This document shows positions 1 to 6,739 of a DNA stretch of 10,782 nucleotides, in pieces; the stretch's first letter is position 1, and each line of letters starts with the position of its first letter. The DNA lies in assembly GCA_002127415.1 (NCBI GenBank), contig MWJR01000161.1:1-10782 (forward strand), written 5' to 3'. The DNA comes from Calditrichaeota bacterium AABM5.125.24. Lineage in GTDB: Bacteria > Electryoneota > AABM5-125-24 > Hatepunaeales > Hatepunaeaceae. The translations under genes and the position numbers were made by a program. The notes below the pieces were generated by a model. The model was given only the letters and a program-made list of their open reading frames with translations, had not been told where the DNA came from and made no database searches.

Positions 1-1
1 G

Positions 2-109
2 GTCGGGAGGCGTAAATTCCCGGTTGCAACGGGACAGTCGCCGGGCGTATGGCAAAGTGTGGCGGCAATGATGTTTTGGCGGGGTAGATGGGGTAAAGCC
101 GGGTTATAA
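2..109 (+). CDS. possible 3' end of an upstream gene (partial)
   Basis: Frame 2 is open from the left edge to a TAA at 107-109, giving about 35 residues that end in a Trp/Arg-rich tail (MMFWRGRWGKAGL). The other two forward frames stop at 13-15 and 69-71. The composition matches a real C-terminus, and the next downstream genes make nucleotide sugars, so a glycosyltransferase or other polysaccharide protein is conceivable. This is inference only: there is no recognisable domain, and a chance opening of this length is quite possible. Confidence 0.22.
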   Translation, partial: VGRRKFPVATGQSPGVWQSVAAMMFWRGRWGKAGL

Positions 110-398
110 GTTACAGGGATCCTCTCAGTTTGATGTTTTGGAAAGTTTATTTATCTTGATCACATTATGGCAAGGTATGGGTGTGATTCGCATCATATTC
201 CAGCAGAGGCCGTATCATGACCATCAGAAGGGCGTCATAAATGCCGCCCCTGCCGGATATCGTTACTCCATACCGGTCAAATGGTAGGGGCGCGATCCCT
301 GCTCCTGTCCCTGCGAAAGCAGGGATTCGCAGGGACATGCCTATCGCGCCCGTATCAGGCTGCGAATATAACATAGTTAAGCTAAAAAAGGAAACCGG
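110..398. other. upstream non-coding region of the sugar-nucleotide operon
   Basis: No convincing forward gene lies here; an antisense reading frame crosses it but overlaps the following gene and has no family resemblance. The stretch 120-180 is AT-richer than its surroundings and is the most likely place for the promoter of the operon starting at 399, but I cannot assign -35 and -10 boxes confidently. The segment 288-351 is a palindromic repeat (separate entry). An AGGA-type ribosome binding site lies at about 387-392, just before the ATG at 399. Confidence 0.5.
288..351. repeat. nested palindromic (REP-like) repeat
   Basis: An outer 9-bp inverted repeat (GGGCGCGAT at 288-296, ATCGCGCCC at 343-351) encloses an inner perfect 12-bp inverted repeat (TGTCCCTGCGAA at 306-317, TTCGCAGGGACA at 326-337) with an 8-base loop. 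Within the inner element, CCCTGC at 297-302 can also pair with GCAGGG at 319-324, so alternative folds exist. It lies about 50 bases before the first gene and has no T-run, so it is unlikely to be a simple terminator. It resembles dispersed palindromic elements; whether it recurs in this genome cannot be seen from one window. Confidence 0.7.
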
Positions 399-1121
399 AT
401 GAAAGGGATAGTTCTGGCCGGTGGCACTGGCAGCCGGCTTTATCCGCTGACCAAGGTGACCAACAAGCATCTTCTTCCGGTCGGGAACAAGCCGATGATC
501 TATCACCCGATCGGAAAGCTGCTCGAAGCCGGCATAGATGAGATACTGGTAGTGACCGGTGTCGAACATATGGGTCACGTGGTCAGCCTGCTCGGCAGCG
601 GCGCTCAGTCGGGCTGTCGTTTCACCTACAAGGTGCAGGATGAGGCGGGGGGGATCGCCCAGGCGCTGGCGCTGGCGGAAAACTTCGTTCATGGCGACAA
701 TGTGGCGGTCATCCTCGGAGACAACATCTTTGAGGATCCCATCGAGGGGTTCGCCAAAGACTACGAACAGCAGGGTTCAGGGGCCAAGATCATCCTGAAG
801 GAGGTGCCGGATCCCCACCGCTTCGGGGTCGCCGAGCTGGAGGGAGATCGGATTACCCGAATTGAGGAGAAACCCGCCAGGCCGAGGACCAACTGGGCGG
901 TGACCGGCGTCTATTTCTACGACAGTAAGGTGTTCGACATCATCCGGTCGTTGAAGCCGTCGGGGCGGGGTGAATATGAGATCACCGATGTCAACAACCA
1001 CTATATTCGGGAAGGTAATATGACCTACGGCCTGTTCAGGGGATGGTGGACCGATGCCGGGACCTTCGAGTCGCTGCGGCACGCCGATGCTCTGGTGGTG
1101 GCTGAAGGGGATGACGGATGA
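399..1121 (+). CDS. RmlA-type sugar-1-phosphate nucleotidylyltransferase (short form)
   Basis: Cytoplasmic enzyme that joins a hexose-1-phosphate to a nucleoside triphosphate and releases pyrophosphate. The N-terminal signature GGTGSRLYPLT (residues 8-18) with NKHLLPV (22-28, Lys23 the phosphate-binding lysine) is intact. So are QDEAGGIAQAL (80-90), the metal-binding GDN (107-109), EKP (157-159), GEYEITD (191-197) and WWTDAGTFESL (216-226). At 240 residues it is about 50 shorter than classical RmlA and lacks the C-terminal helical region of the allosteric enzymes; short forms like this are common. The family default is dTDP-glucose synthesis, but no rmlB, rmlC or rmlD is nearby. The next two genes use UDP-sugars, so UTP plus glucose-1-phosphate may be the real substrates; that is inference. 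The start has AGGAAA upstream. The stop overlaps the next start by 4 bases. Confidence 0.9.
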   Translation: MKGIVLAGGTGSRLYPLTKVTNKHLLPVGNKPMIYHPIGKLLEAGIDEILVVTGVEHMGHVVSLLGSGAQSGCRFTYKVQDEAGGIAQALALAENFVHGDNVAVILGDNIFEDPIEGFAKDYEQQGSGAKIILKEVPDPHRFGVAELEGDRITRIEEKPARPRTNWAVTGVYFYDSKVFDIIRSLKPSGRGEYEITDVNNHYIREGNMTYGLFRGWWTDAGTFESLRHADALVVAEGDDG

Positions 1122-2419
1122 AGGTGGCGGTCATAGGCACCGGTTACGTGGGACTGGTGGTCGGCGCCTGCCTGGCAGAGACCGGCAACGACGTGATCTG
1201 CGTTGATATCAACCCCGAACGGGTGGCGCAGCTCCAGGGGGGGGGAATACCGATATACGAACCCGGACTGGGAGAGCTCGTCCACCGCAACTCCCGGAAA
1301 GGACGGCTGTCGTTCACCACCGATACCGGTGAGGCGGTAAAGCAGAGCCTGGTGATCTTCCTGGCGGTGCCGACCCCGATGGATGAGGACGGCTCGGCGG
1401 ATCTCCAGCACGTGCTCGATGCGGCCCGGCAGGTTGCCCTCAGCAGTAACAACTACAAGATCATAGTGGATAAATCGACCGTCCCTGTCGGCACTGCGGC
1501 TATGGTCAAGGAGGTGGTATCGAAGCTCACCGACCATCCGTTCGACATCGTATCCAACCCCGAGTTCCTCAAGGAGGGGAACGCGGTCGAAGACTTTATG
1601 AAGCCGGATCGGGTGGTTATCGGCTGTGACAGCACGCGGGCCGAGGCGATAATCAGAGACCTGTATGCGCCGTTCGTTCGCACCGGACATCCGATCGTCA
1701 CTATGCGGGTCGAGTCGGCGGAGCTGACCAAATACGCCGCCAACGCCTTTCTGGCTGCAAAGATCTCCTTTATCAACGAGATAGCCCGTCTGTGCGAACG
1801 GGTTGGCGCGGACATATATGAGGTCAGATTGGGGATAGGCTCCGACCGGAGGATCGGGCCCAGCTTTCTGTTTCCGGGGATGGGGTTCGGCGGCTCCTGC
1901 TTCCCCAAAGACCTGCGGGCTCTGGTGCACACCGCCTCGGGGAAGGATCTCGACCTGGAGGTGGTGAGAGCAGCCATTGCCGCCAACGAGCGTCAGAAGC
2001 GGTTCATCCCGGATAAGATCAGGGCTCACTTTGAGGGGAAGATGGAAGGGCTTCGCTTCGCCCTGTGGGGGTTGGCATTCAAGGCCAACACCGACGATAT
2101 GCGTGAGTCGCCGGCACTGGAGGTCATCGATTTCCTCCTGGAGGCCGGTGCGTCGGTTAAGGCGTATGACCCTCAGGCGATGGAGACCGCCCGGTCAATC
2201 TATGGCGGCCGGATCGGCTACGCGCCTGACGATTACGCCTGCCTGGATGGCGCTGACGCCCTGGTGGTGGCCACCGAATGGAATGAGTTTCGGAGGCCCG
2301 ATTTTGACAGGATGAAGGGGTTGATGCGCCGGCCGGTGATCTTCGACGGCCGTAATCTGTTCGATCCACGCCGGATGCGGGAGCTCGGCTTTGAGTATTA
2401 CGGAGTAGGGAGGGTCTAA
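1118..2419 (+). CDS. ugd: UDP-glucose 6-dehydrogenase
   Basis: Cytoplasmic NAD-dependent enzyme that oxidises UDP-glucose twice to UDP-glucuronate. The 433 residues match the family's usual length. The N-terminal Rossmann motif is GTGYVG (residues 7-12), followed by an acidic residue at the end of beta-2 (VDIN, 29-32). The linker Lys205 is in AELTKYAANAF. The catalytic cysteine is Cys261 in GFGGSCFPKD (256-265). The UDP-binding domain contains KANTDDMRESPA (322-333) and ATEWNEF (385-391). It overlaps the preceding gene by ATGA and the next by one base (TAATG), so the three genes are probably translationally coupled. GDP-mannose dehydrogenases share the fold, but the UDP-glucuronate decarboxylase next door favours UDP-glucose. 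A run of nine G at 1237-1245 lies inside the gene and encodes Gly residues. Confidence 0.95.
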   Translation: MKVAVIGTGYVGLVVGACLAETGNDVICVDINPERVAQLQGGGIPIYEPGLGELVHRNSRKGRLSFTTDTGEAVKQSLVIFLAVPTPMDEDGSADLQHVLDAARQVALSSNNYKIIVDKSTVPVGTAAMVKEVVSKLTDHPFDIVSNPEFLKEGNAVEDFMKPDRVVIGCDSTRAEAIIRDLYAPFVRTGHPIVTMRVESAELTKYAANAFLAAKISFINEIARLCERVGADIYEVRLGIGSDRRIGPSFLFPGMGFGGSCFPKDLRALVHTASGKDLDLEVVRAAIAANERQKRFIPDKIRAHFEGKMEGLRFALWGLAFKANTDDMRESPALEVIDFLLEAGASVKAYDPQAMETARSIYGGRIGYAPDDYACLDGADALVVATEWNEFRRPDFDRMKGLMRRPVIFDGRNLFDPRRMRELGFEYYGVGRV

Positions 2420-3348
2420 TGCGAGTTCTGATCACCGGTGGAGCGGGCTTCCTCGGAAGTCACCTCTGCGACAGGCTGGTGAGCGACGGCCACGATGTCA
2501 TCTGCCTGGATAACTTCTTCACCGGATCGAGGGATAACATCCGCCATCTGCTGGGGAATCCGAACTTCGAGCTGGTGCGTCACGACCTGGTGCAGCCCAT
2601 CCTGCTCGAGGTTGACCGGATATTCAACCTCGCCTGTCCGGCCTCTCCGGTCCATTACCAGTATAATCCGGTCAAGACCATCAAGACCTCAGTGATGGGG
2701 ACCATCAATATGCTCGGCCTTGCCAAGCGGGTTAAGGCCCGCATTCTGCACGCCTCGACCTCGGAGGTTTACGGCGACCCTGAGGTTCATCCTCAGACGG
2801 AGGATTACTGGGGAAATGTCAATCCGGTGGGGCTGCGGAGCTGTTATGACGAAGGGAAGCGGGCCGCCGAGACCCTCTGCACCGACTACCACCGCCAGAA
2901 CAACGTGGACGTCCGCATCGCCAGAATCTTCAACACCTACGGCCCCCGTATGGCGCTCAACGACGGCCGGGTGGTCTCCAATCTTATCCTGCAGGCGCTT
3001 CAAGGGGAGCCGCTCACCATTCACGGCGACGGCACCCAGACCCGCTCATTCTGTTACCTGGACGATATGATCGAGGGGCTGGTTAAGTTGATGGACAGCG
3101 ACTGGAACGCCAGCCCGGTTAACCTGGGGAACCCCAGTGAGGTCACCATCCTCGATTTGGCCGACAAGATACGCGAGATTGCCGGAGTTGAAGCCCCGAT
3201 TGAGTTCGGTCCGCGGCCCGAGGATGACCCCACCCGCCGGTCGCCTGACATAAGCCTGGCCGGGCGTATCCTCGATTGGGCGCCCCTGATACATCTCGAG
3301 ACCGGCCTCGAAAGAACCATAAACTACTTCCGGGGAAAGATAAAATAG
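2419..3348 (+). CDS. uxs: UDP-glucuronate decarboxylase (UDP-xylose synthase)
   Basis: Extended short-chain dehydrogenase/reductase that oxidises and decarboxylates UDP-glucuronate to UDP-xylose with a tightly bound NAD. The 309 residues contain the NAD motif GGAGFLG (7-13), the family stretch LACPASPVHYQYNPVKTIKT (71-90), the active-site STSE (113-116) and the YxxxK pair in SCYDEGK (Tyr143, Lys147). They also contain NTYGPRM (172-178) and RSFCYLDD (209-216). The ACPASPxHYQ and RSCYDEGKR signatures distinguish UXS from UDP-glucuronate epimerases and dTDP-glucose dehydratases. It starts one base inside the stop of the dehydrogenase that makes its substrate. The gene ends with TAG, and a hairpin terminator lies about 70 bases on, which closes the operon. 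The product would feed a xylose-containing polysaccharide or glycan. Confidence 0.95.
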   Translation: MRVLITGGAGFLGSHLCDRLVSDGHDVICLDNFFTGSRDNIRHLLGNPNFELVRHDLVQPILLEVDRIFNLACPASPVHYQYNPVKTIKTSVMGTINMLGLAKRVKARILHASTSEVYGDPEVHPQTEDYWGNVNPVGLRSCYDEGKRAAETLCTDYHRQNNVDVRIARIFNTYGPRMALNDGRVVSNLILQALQGEPLTIHGDGTQTRSFCYLDDMIEGLVKLMDSDWNASPVNLGNPSEVTILDLADKIREIAGVEAPIEFGPRPEDDPTRRSPDISLAGRILDWAPLIHLETGLERTINYFRGKIK

Positions 3349-3374
3349 CTTCCAGTGAATTTAACGCCGAGCCG

Positions 3375-3390
3375 TCCGTCAGCTGACGGA
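3375..3390. repeat. 16-bp perfect palindrome TCCGTCAGCTGACGGA
   Basis: The 16 bases are their own reverse complement, centred on CAGCTG, and lie 27 bases after the decarboxylase stop codon. With no loop it is a poor RNA hairpin and fits better as a protein-binding site or the core of a dispersed repeat. Function unknown. Confidence 0.6.
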
Positions 3391-3419
3391 TCAACCCGGC
3401 TGGAACCGGATCAAAAACT

Positions 3420-3447
3420 AAAACCCGGCCTTAAGACCGGGTTTTAA
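3420..3447 (+). terminator. rho-independent terminator of the sugar-nucleotide operon
   Basis: A 9-bp perfect stem, AAAACCCGG (3420-3428) with CCGGGTTTT (3437-3445), closes an 8-base loop and ends in a T tract within the stem. It lies 72 bases after the stop of the decarboxylase gene. The symmetric A and T tracts mean it could work in both directions, but all genes around it are on the plus strand. Confidence 0.85.
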
Positions 3448-3692
3448 TGAGCGCGCGGATTGCTCGAAGATTCGGTCGGTAGAAGCGCAAGGGGAACGAC
3501 CGAAATGTTGTCTTCACCTACTATATCGGAATCTTTGCCCGGAAACTTTAGCTTTCCCGGATGAGAAATGCAAAAAAGTTGAACTATTTCTCGGACAAAG
3601 GCGGTTGTTCAGTGATAGGTCTTTTCGTCTGCAGATAGCAACTCATTGGAATTACTGAATTTTGCGTTTGCGAGTGAGGAATCGACGGTTGG

Positions 3693-4472
3693 ATGTTTCG
3701 GTTCAGGATTGTTGAAGTGGCGCGGCAGCAAATCTTTGGCCGGAGGGCGGTAGGCGAGCTGCTCCGCTCGGGGCTGGAGGTAACAGAGGTCTTTCTTTTG
3801 ACCGGCGGCCGCGGAGCGGTGTTTGGTGAGTTGCTTAGGGTCGCTGATGCCAGAGGGGTGAGGGTTGTTCTCACCGATCGGGCGGAGCTGGACCGGATGG
3901 CACCTGGTGCCGCGCATCAGGGTGTAGTGGCTTATTACAAGGCCCCGCCGCCGCTTGAGGTTGAGGAGCTCCTCGACCGGCTTTCCGGCGATGACCCACG
4001 CCCGGTGCTGCTCCTGGACGGAGTCGAGGATCCACGCAACCTGGGGGCGGTCATCCGCTCGGCCGAGGTGCTGGGTGCGGGTGGGGTCATTATCAGGCGC
4101 CGCCGGGCCGCCGGACTTACCCCCGCAGCGGTGAAGGCTTCCGCTGGTGGAGCGCTCCTGCTGCCGTTGGCGGTGACCTCCAATCTCGACCGGGCTATTC
4201 GACTGATGAAGTCGCGGGATTACTGGATTTATGGACTGGACCCCGGCGGAGAAATCAGCCTGTGGGAGCTCGATCTGGAGGGGTTGATCGGGTTTGTTGT
4301 GGGAGGCGAAGGCGGGGGACTGTCGCGGCTGACTCGCACGCGTTGCGATCAGTTGGTCCGCATTCCACAGGCAGGCAGAGTGGCTTCGCTGAACGTGGCT
4401 GTCAGCACTGCTCTGGCGATGGGAGAGTGGTTGCGTCAAACTATGAGAAAAGGGGGACAGGGGGTTGATTAA
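3693..4472 (+). CDS. rlmB: 23S rRNA (guanosine-2'-O-)-methyltransferase, TrmH/RlmB family
   Basis: SPOUT-class methyltransferase that puts a methyl group from S-adenosylmethionine on a ribose 2'-OH of rRNA. The N-terminal RNA-binding domain (residues about 13-95) starts with IFGRRAVGELL and contains the AHQGVVA stretch typical of RlmB. The trefoil-knot domain has motif 1 LLDGVEDPRNLGAVIRSAE (107-125, catalytic Arg122), motif 2 FVVGGEGGGLSRLTR (201-215) and motif 3 SLNVAVSTALAMGEWLRQ (232-249). Length 259 fits the family. The ATG at 3693 has only a distant GAGG. A GTG at 3717 is preceded by AGGA at good spacing and would start MARQQIFGR, so the true protein may be 8 residues shorter. The exact target nucleotide is not readable; TrmH-type tRNA specificity is less likely because of the N-terminal domain. 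Confidence 0.9.
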   Translation: MFRFRIVEVARQQIFGRRAVGELLRSGLEVTEVFLLTGGRGAVFGELLRVADARGVRVVLTDRAELDRMAPGAAHQGVVAYYKAPPPLEVEELLDRLSGDDPRPVLLLDGVEDPRNLGAVIRSAEVLGAGGVIIRRRRAAGLTPAAVKASAGGALLLPLAVTSNLDRAIRLMKSRDYWIYGLDPGGEISLWELDLEGLIGFVVGGEGGGLSRLTRTRCDQLVRIPQAGRVASLNVAVSTALAMGEWLRQTMRKGGQGVD

Positions 4473-4533
4473 TAGGGTGAAAGACAATAGATTTCAACTT
4501 TTACCTATTCATTAACATAGCTTCTTCACATAG

Positions 4534-5379
4534 ATGGCTCGCAAGCTGAATCTTCTTATAGTGCCGGACGAAGGGGGTCCGACTCATCGTATGAGGCTTT
4601 CGGTGCTCTGGCTGAAGGTTCTGCTCTGGGTAGGTGTGGTGATTGCGCTGGCGATAATCGCAGGTGCGGTCAGCTACTCGGATCTGGCGCGCCGAGCCAT
4701 TGACTATGACCGACTGGCGGCTGAGAACGCCCGGCTTGAGATGGACAACCGCCGTATCATCCGGGTGGCGCGGGAGGTTGATCACAGCCGGCAGGTATTG
4801 GCCCGGATTATCCGCTCACTGGGGGGGCATCTGGAGCTGGGGAGAGCGGTTGGATCGGACAGCCTGCTGACCCTGGGAGGGGAGAGCCTGCAGGGCGAGC
4901 TCTCGCCTGATGCCCAGGATCTCCTCGGCGCCGAGTCCTATGCCGTAGAGCGGATTATGGCCTACGGGATGCCGACGCTGATGCCGGTTGACGGCTTTAT
5001 CTCGCAGGGCTTCACCGAGGATTTCCTGTTTCCGGAGCGGAGCCATCGCGGCATAGACATAGCCGGCAAGAGTGGAACCGTTATCCGGGCGGCGGCAGCG
5101 GGGCGGGTTGTGTTCGACGGGTGGACCCCGTATTTCGGAAACTGCCTCATCCTGGCCCACCGGAGCGGCTATATGACCTTTTACGGTCATAATATGATTA
5201 ACCTCAAGAGGGTTCAGGTGGAGGTGCGCCGGGGTGAGCCGATAGCCCTGCTCGGAACATCCGGCCACTCGAGTGCCCCCCATCTCCACTTTGAGATCTG
5301 GAAGGACGGCGTCCCGGTCGACCCGCTTGAATTCGTGCAGGGGGGAGATGGGAAAGTCAGTGGTGAAAGCTCCGGATAA
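4534..5379 (+). CDS. membrane-anchored M23 family metallopeptidase (peptidoglycan endopeptidase)
   Basis: Predicted zinc endopeptidase that cuts peptidoglycan cross-bridges outside the cytoplasmic membrane. Residues 1-22 are cytoplasmic, 23-46 form one hydrophobic membrane helix without a clear signal-peptidase site, and 55-95 look like a short coiled coil. The LytM/M23 domain spans about 145-267. All metal and catalytic residues are present: His171 and Asp175 in HRGID, His219 in FYGHN, and His250 and His252 in HLHFE. It is therefore probably active, unlike degenerate LytM regulators such as EnvC or NlpD. The bactofilin gene begins 60 bases downstream, a pairing known from cell-shape systems such as Csd1/CcmA of Helicobacter. 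The ribosome binding site before the ATG is weak. Confidence 0.9.
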   Translation: MARKLNLLIVPDEGGPTHRMRLSVLWLKVLLWVGVVIALAIIAGAVSYSDLARRAIDYDRLAAENARLEMDNRRIIRVAREVDHSRQVLARIIRSLGGHLELGRAVGSDSLLTLGGESLQGELSPDAQDLLGAESYAVERIMAYGMPTLMPVDGFISQGFTEDFLFPERSHRGIDIAGKSGTVIRAAAAGRVVFDGWTPYFGNCLILAHRSGYMTFYGHNMINLKRVQVEVRRGEPIALLGTSGHSSAPHLHFEIWKDGVPVDPLEFVQGGDGKVSGESSG

Positions 5380-5439
5380 GCATACTGTTGTCACCGCCGC
5401 TCAGATAGATTGCGGCATTAAAGAAAGGTGAATTGAGCC

Positions 5440-5844
5440 TTGAGCAGATCGACAAACAGCCGAACCGGGGGGGGTGAACTGTCAACCATCATCGGACCTG
5501 ACGCGAAGCTTGATGGCAGTCTGGATGTCAAGCATTCGATGCGTGTCGATGGTCAGGTTAAAGGGGAGCTTATCTCGACCGAGACCGTAACCATCGGGTC
5601 GGGTGGATCGGTTGAGGGTGACGTATCGGCCAGGGACATCGTGTTGGGTGGTAAGGTTACCGGTAAGTTGACCGCCACCGGCAAGGTGGTGATGGAGGGA
5701 ACCTCGATACTGACCGGCGATCTGAAGACAACCCGGCTGGTGGTCGAGGAGGGGTCTCAGTTCAACGGCAAGAGCGATATGGGGGAGGCCGAGCCTTATG
5801 AGGCGTCACATCCCCCGCGGAAGATCAATCTGTCTGAGGAATGA
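5440..5844 (+). CDS. bactofilin (polymer-forming cytoskeletal protein)
   Basis: Bactofilins assemble into nucleotide-free filaments of beta-helical subunits that sit on the inner face of the membrane and position cell-wall enzymes. The 134-residue protein has a short polar N-terminal tail (1-15) and a repetitive beta-rich core (about 16-115) with regular Gly/Val/hydrophobic spacing. Examples are TIIGPDAKLDGSL and GSVEGDVSARDIVLGGKVTG. A charged proline-containing tail (116-134) follows, the usual DUF583 layout. The start is a TTG; the nearby GTG at 5429 runs into a stop after one codon, and AAGAAAGG lies about 10 bases before the TTG. It follows the M23 peptidase gene directly, which suggests that it scaffolds that enzyme. 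A run of eight G at 5467-5474 lies near the start. Confidence 0.92.
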   Translation: MSRSTNSRTGGGELSTIIGPDAKLDGSLDVKHSMRVDGQVKGELISTETVTIGSGGSVEGDVSARDIVLGGKVTGKLTATGKVVMEGTSILTGDLKTTRLVVEEGSQFNGKSDMGEAEPYEASHPPRKINLSEE

Positions 5845-5852
5845 GCACAGCC

Positions 5853-5876
5853 GCCTCTCGATGCTCGGGAGGCATC
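5853..5876 (+). terminator. weak hairpin after the bactofilin gene
   Basis: GCCTCTCG (5853-5860) pairs with CGGGAGGC (5866-5873) through one T-G wobble around a 5-base loop, followed only by ATCTTT. It lies just after the bactofilin stop and before the atp genes, so it may end or attenuate transcription there. The short T tract makes it a weak candidate. Confidence 0.4.
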
Positions 5877-5926
5877 TTTGAGGTTACCTTCTATCGCTTC
5901 TTTCACAAAACCTGACAGATCCTGAT

Positions 5927-6172
5927 ATGCCGCAGAGGGGCTTCTTGGCCGGGGCAGCCACCTACTCCCACCTCGGACTGACGCTGGCGCTGCTGGTGCT
6001 GGCGGGATTTTTCCTGGGCTACTGGCTGGACGGCATGATCGGCACCCGGCCGTTGATTGCAATCGTGGGGGCTTTCCTGGGTGGCACGACGGGATTCATC
6101 AATCTGGTGAAAACCCTGAACCGGCTCCAGCGTGAGGGTGAGGATGAAGACGGCGACGACGCGGGCGCATAG
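5927..6172 (+). CDS. atpZ: AtpZ/AtpI-like small membrane protein of the ATP synthase operon
   Basis: An 81-residue protein with two predicted membrane helices (about 14-33 and 42-61), joined by a short loop, and a charged acidic C-terminus (68-79). The GFFLGYWLDG stretch at the end of helix 1 and the GAFLGGTTGF stretch in helix 2 match the small AtpZ (AtpI-like) proteins found at the head of many bacterial atp operons. In some bacteria AtpZ and AtpI help assemble the c-ring or handle Mg2+ or Ca2+; here that is inferred from position and topology. It overlaps the following gene. Confidence 0.8.
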   Translation: MPQRGFLAGAATYSHLGLTLALLVLAGFFLGYWLDGMIGTRPLIAIVGAFLGGTTGFINLVKTLNRLQREGEDEDGDDAGA

Positions 6173-6566
6173 GGCATACAGATTTATGGCAGCGGCGCTC
6201 GTCGCGGCTGCGCTGGTCACCCTGTTAACCGGGCGACCCTGGGTCAGTCCGGTCAAGGCGGCGGGGTTGCTGCTGGCAGCGATTGTGGTGGTGCCTGTAT
6301 TTTTGCTTCTGCGGCGGGCTACCAGTTCCGGCAAGCCGACGAGGCTGACAGGAGTCTTCGTCGGCGGTTTTCTATTCAAACTGGTGGTGGTCCTGGCCGG
6401 TGTCTGGTGGGCGGTTTCAAGGGCAGGCTGGGATGTGGCCGATTTCACCGTGAGCTGTCTGGCCTTCCTGTTCGCCTTTCAGCTATGCGAAGCGCTCTAT
6501 TTCTGGGGGATTATGGAACAGGGTAATACGGAGCAGCCTTCGACAGATGATGGTGTCCTTGATTAG
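6144..6566 (+). CDS. atpI: ATP synthase protein I-like membrane protein
   Basis: A protein of about 140 residues with four predicted membrane helices (about 14-30, 38-56, 70-91 and 101-121) and an acidic, polar tail. It matches the loosely conserved AtpI family encoded upstream of atpB, thought to assist c-ring assembly. Three in-frame starts lie close together (GTG 6132, GTG 6138, ATG 6144). The ATG is preferred because GAGGG at 6134-6138 sits 5 bases before it. The gene starts inside the end of the AtpZ-like gene (29-base overlap), so the two are probably translationally coupled. It ends in TAG; a 173-base gap with a structured repeat separates it from atpB. Sequence conservation of this family is low, so the call rests on topology, size and place. 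Confidence 0.75.
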   Translation: MKTATTRAHRAYRFMAAALVAAALVTLLTGRPWVSPVKAAGLLLAAIVVVPVFLLLRRATSSGKPTRLTGVFVGGFLFKLVVVLAGVWWAVSRAGWDVADFTVSCLAFLFAFQLCEALYFWGIMEQGNTEQPSTDDGVLD

Positions 6567-6612
6567 TTGTGATGGCATAGTTCGTTATCAGATAACAGTT
6601 TGTTGAAGAGCT

Positions 6613-6668
6613 GTAGTCGGGTTTGTCTCAGCCCCGACTGTGTCACGGTTGAGGACAACCGCGACTAC
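6613..6668. repeat. structured palindromic element between atpI and atpB
   Basis: GTAGTCG (6613-6619) pairs with CGACTAC (6662-6668) and encloses the hairpin CGGTTG-AGGA-CAACCG (6646-6661). The left arm can instead form AGTCGGG (6615-6621) with CCCGACT (6633-6639). The two folds share bases 6615-6619 and exclude each other. There is no T-run, so a terminator is not indicated; a dispersed palindromic repeat or an RNA-processing site fits better. Confidence 0.65.
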
Positions 6669-6739
6669 CCCATCTCAATTATTCCTGGACACTACCACAT
6701 TGCACAATACGCAGTAAAGATTAGTTCCGTCAACGGGAA

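Larger units (their letters stand above)
3349..3692. other. intergenic region with palindrome, terminator and hairpins
   Basis: No supported gene. From left to right it holds a perfect 16-bp palindrome (3375-3390), two CGGATCAA direct copies (3387-3394 and 3407-3414), and the operon terminator (3420-3447). It then has an 8-bp inverted repeat TTCGGTCG/CGACCGAA (3471-3478 and 3497-3504, 18-base loop) and an imperfect inverted repeat near 3540-3560. The stretch 3560-3690 is AT-richer than the flanking genes and probably contains the promoter for the methyltransferase gene at 3693; no clear -35/-10 pair could be assigned. Confidence 0.55.

Noticed and set aside
165..692. 175-aa minus-strand open frame
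   Set aside because: It overlaps the 5' end of the nucleotidylyltransferase gene on the other strand, is rich in low-complexity composition and matches no family.
1025..2029. 334-aa minus-strand open frame
   Set aside because: Antisense to a fully conserved UDP-glucose dehydrogenase; long antisense frames are expected in GC-rich DNA with this codon use.
3561..3638. 25-residue forward ORF in the gap before rlmB
   Set aside because: No convincing ribosome binding site, no family resemblance, and the length is easily reached by chance.
3609..4487. 292-aa minus-strand open frame
   Set aside because: Antisense to the rRNA methyltransferase, whose knot motifs are all present; the antisense product is Ser/Pro/Gln-rich and unrecognisable.
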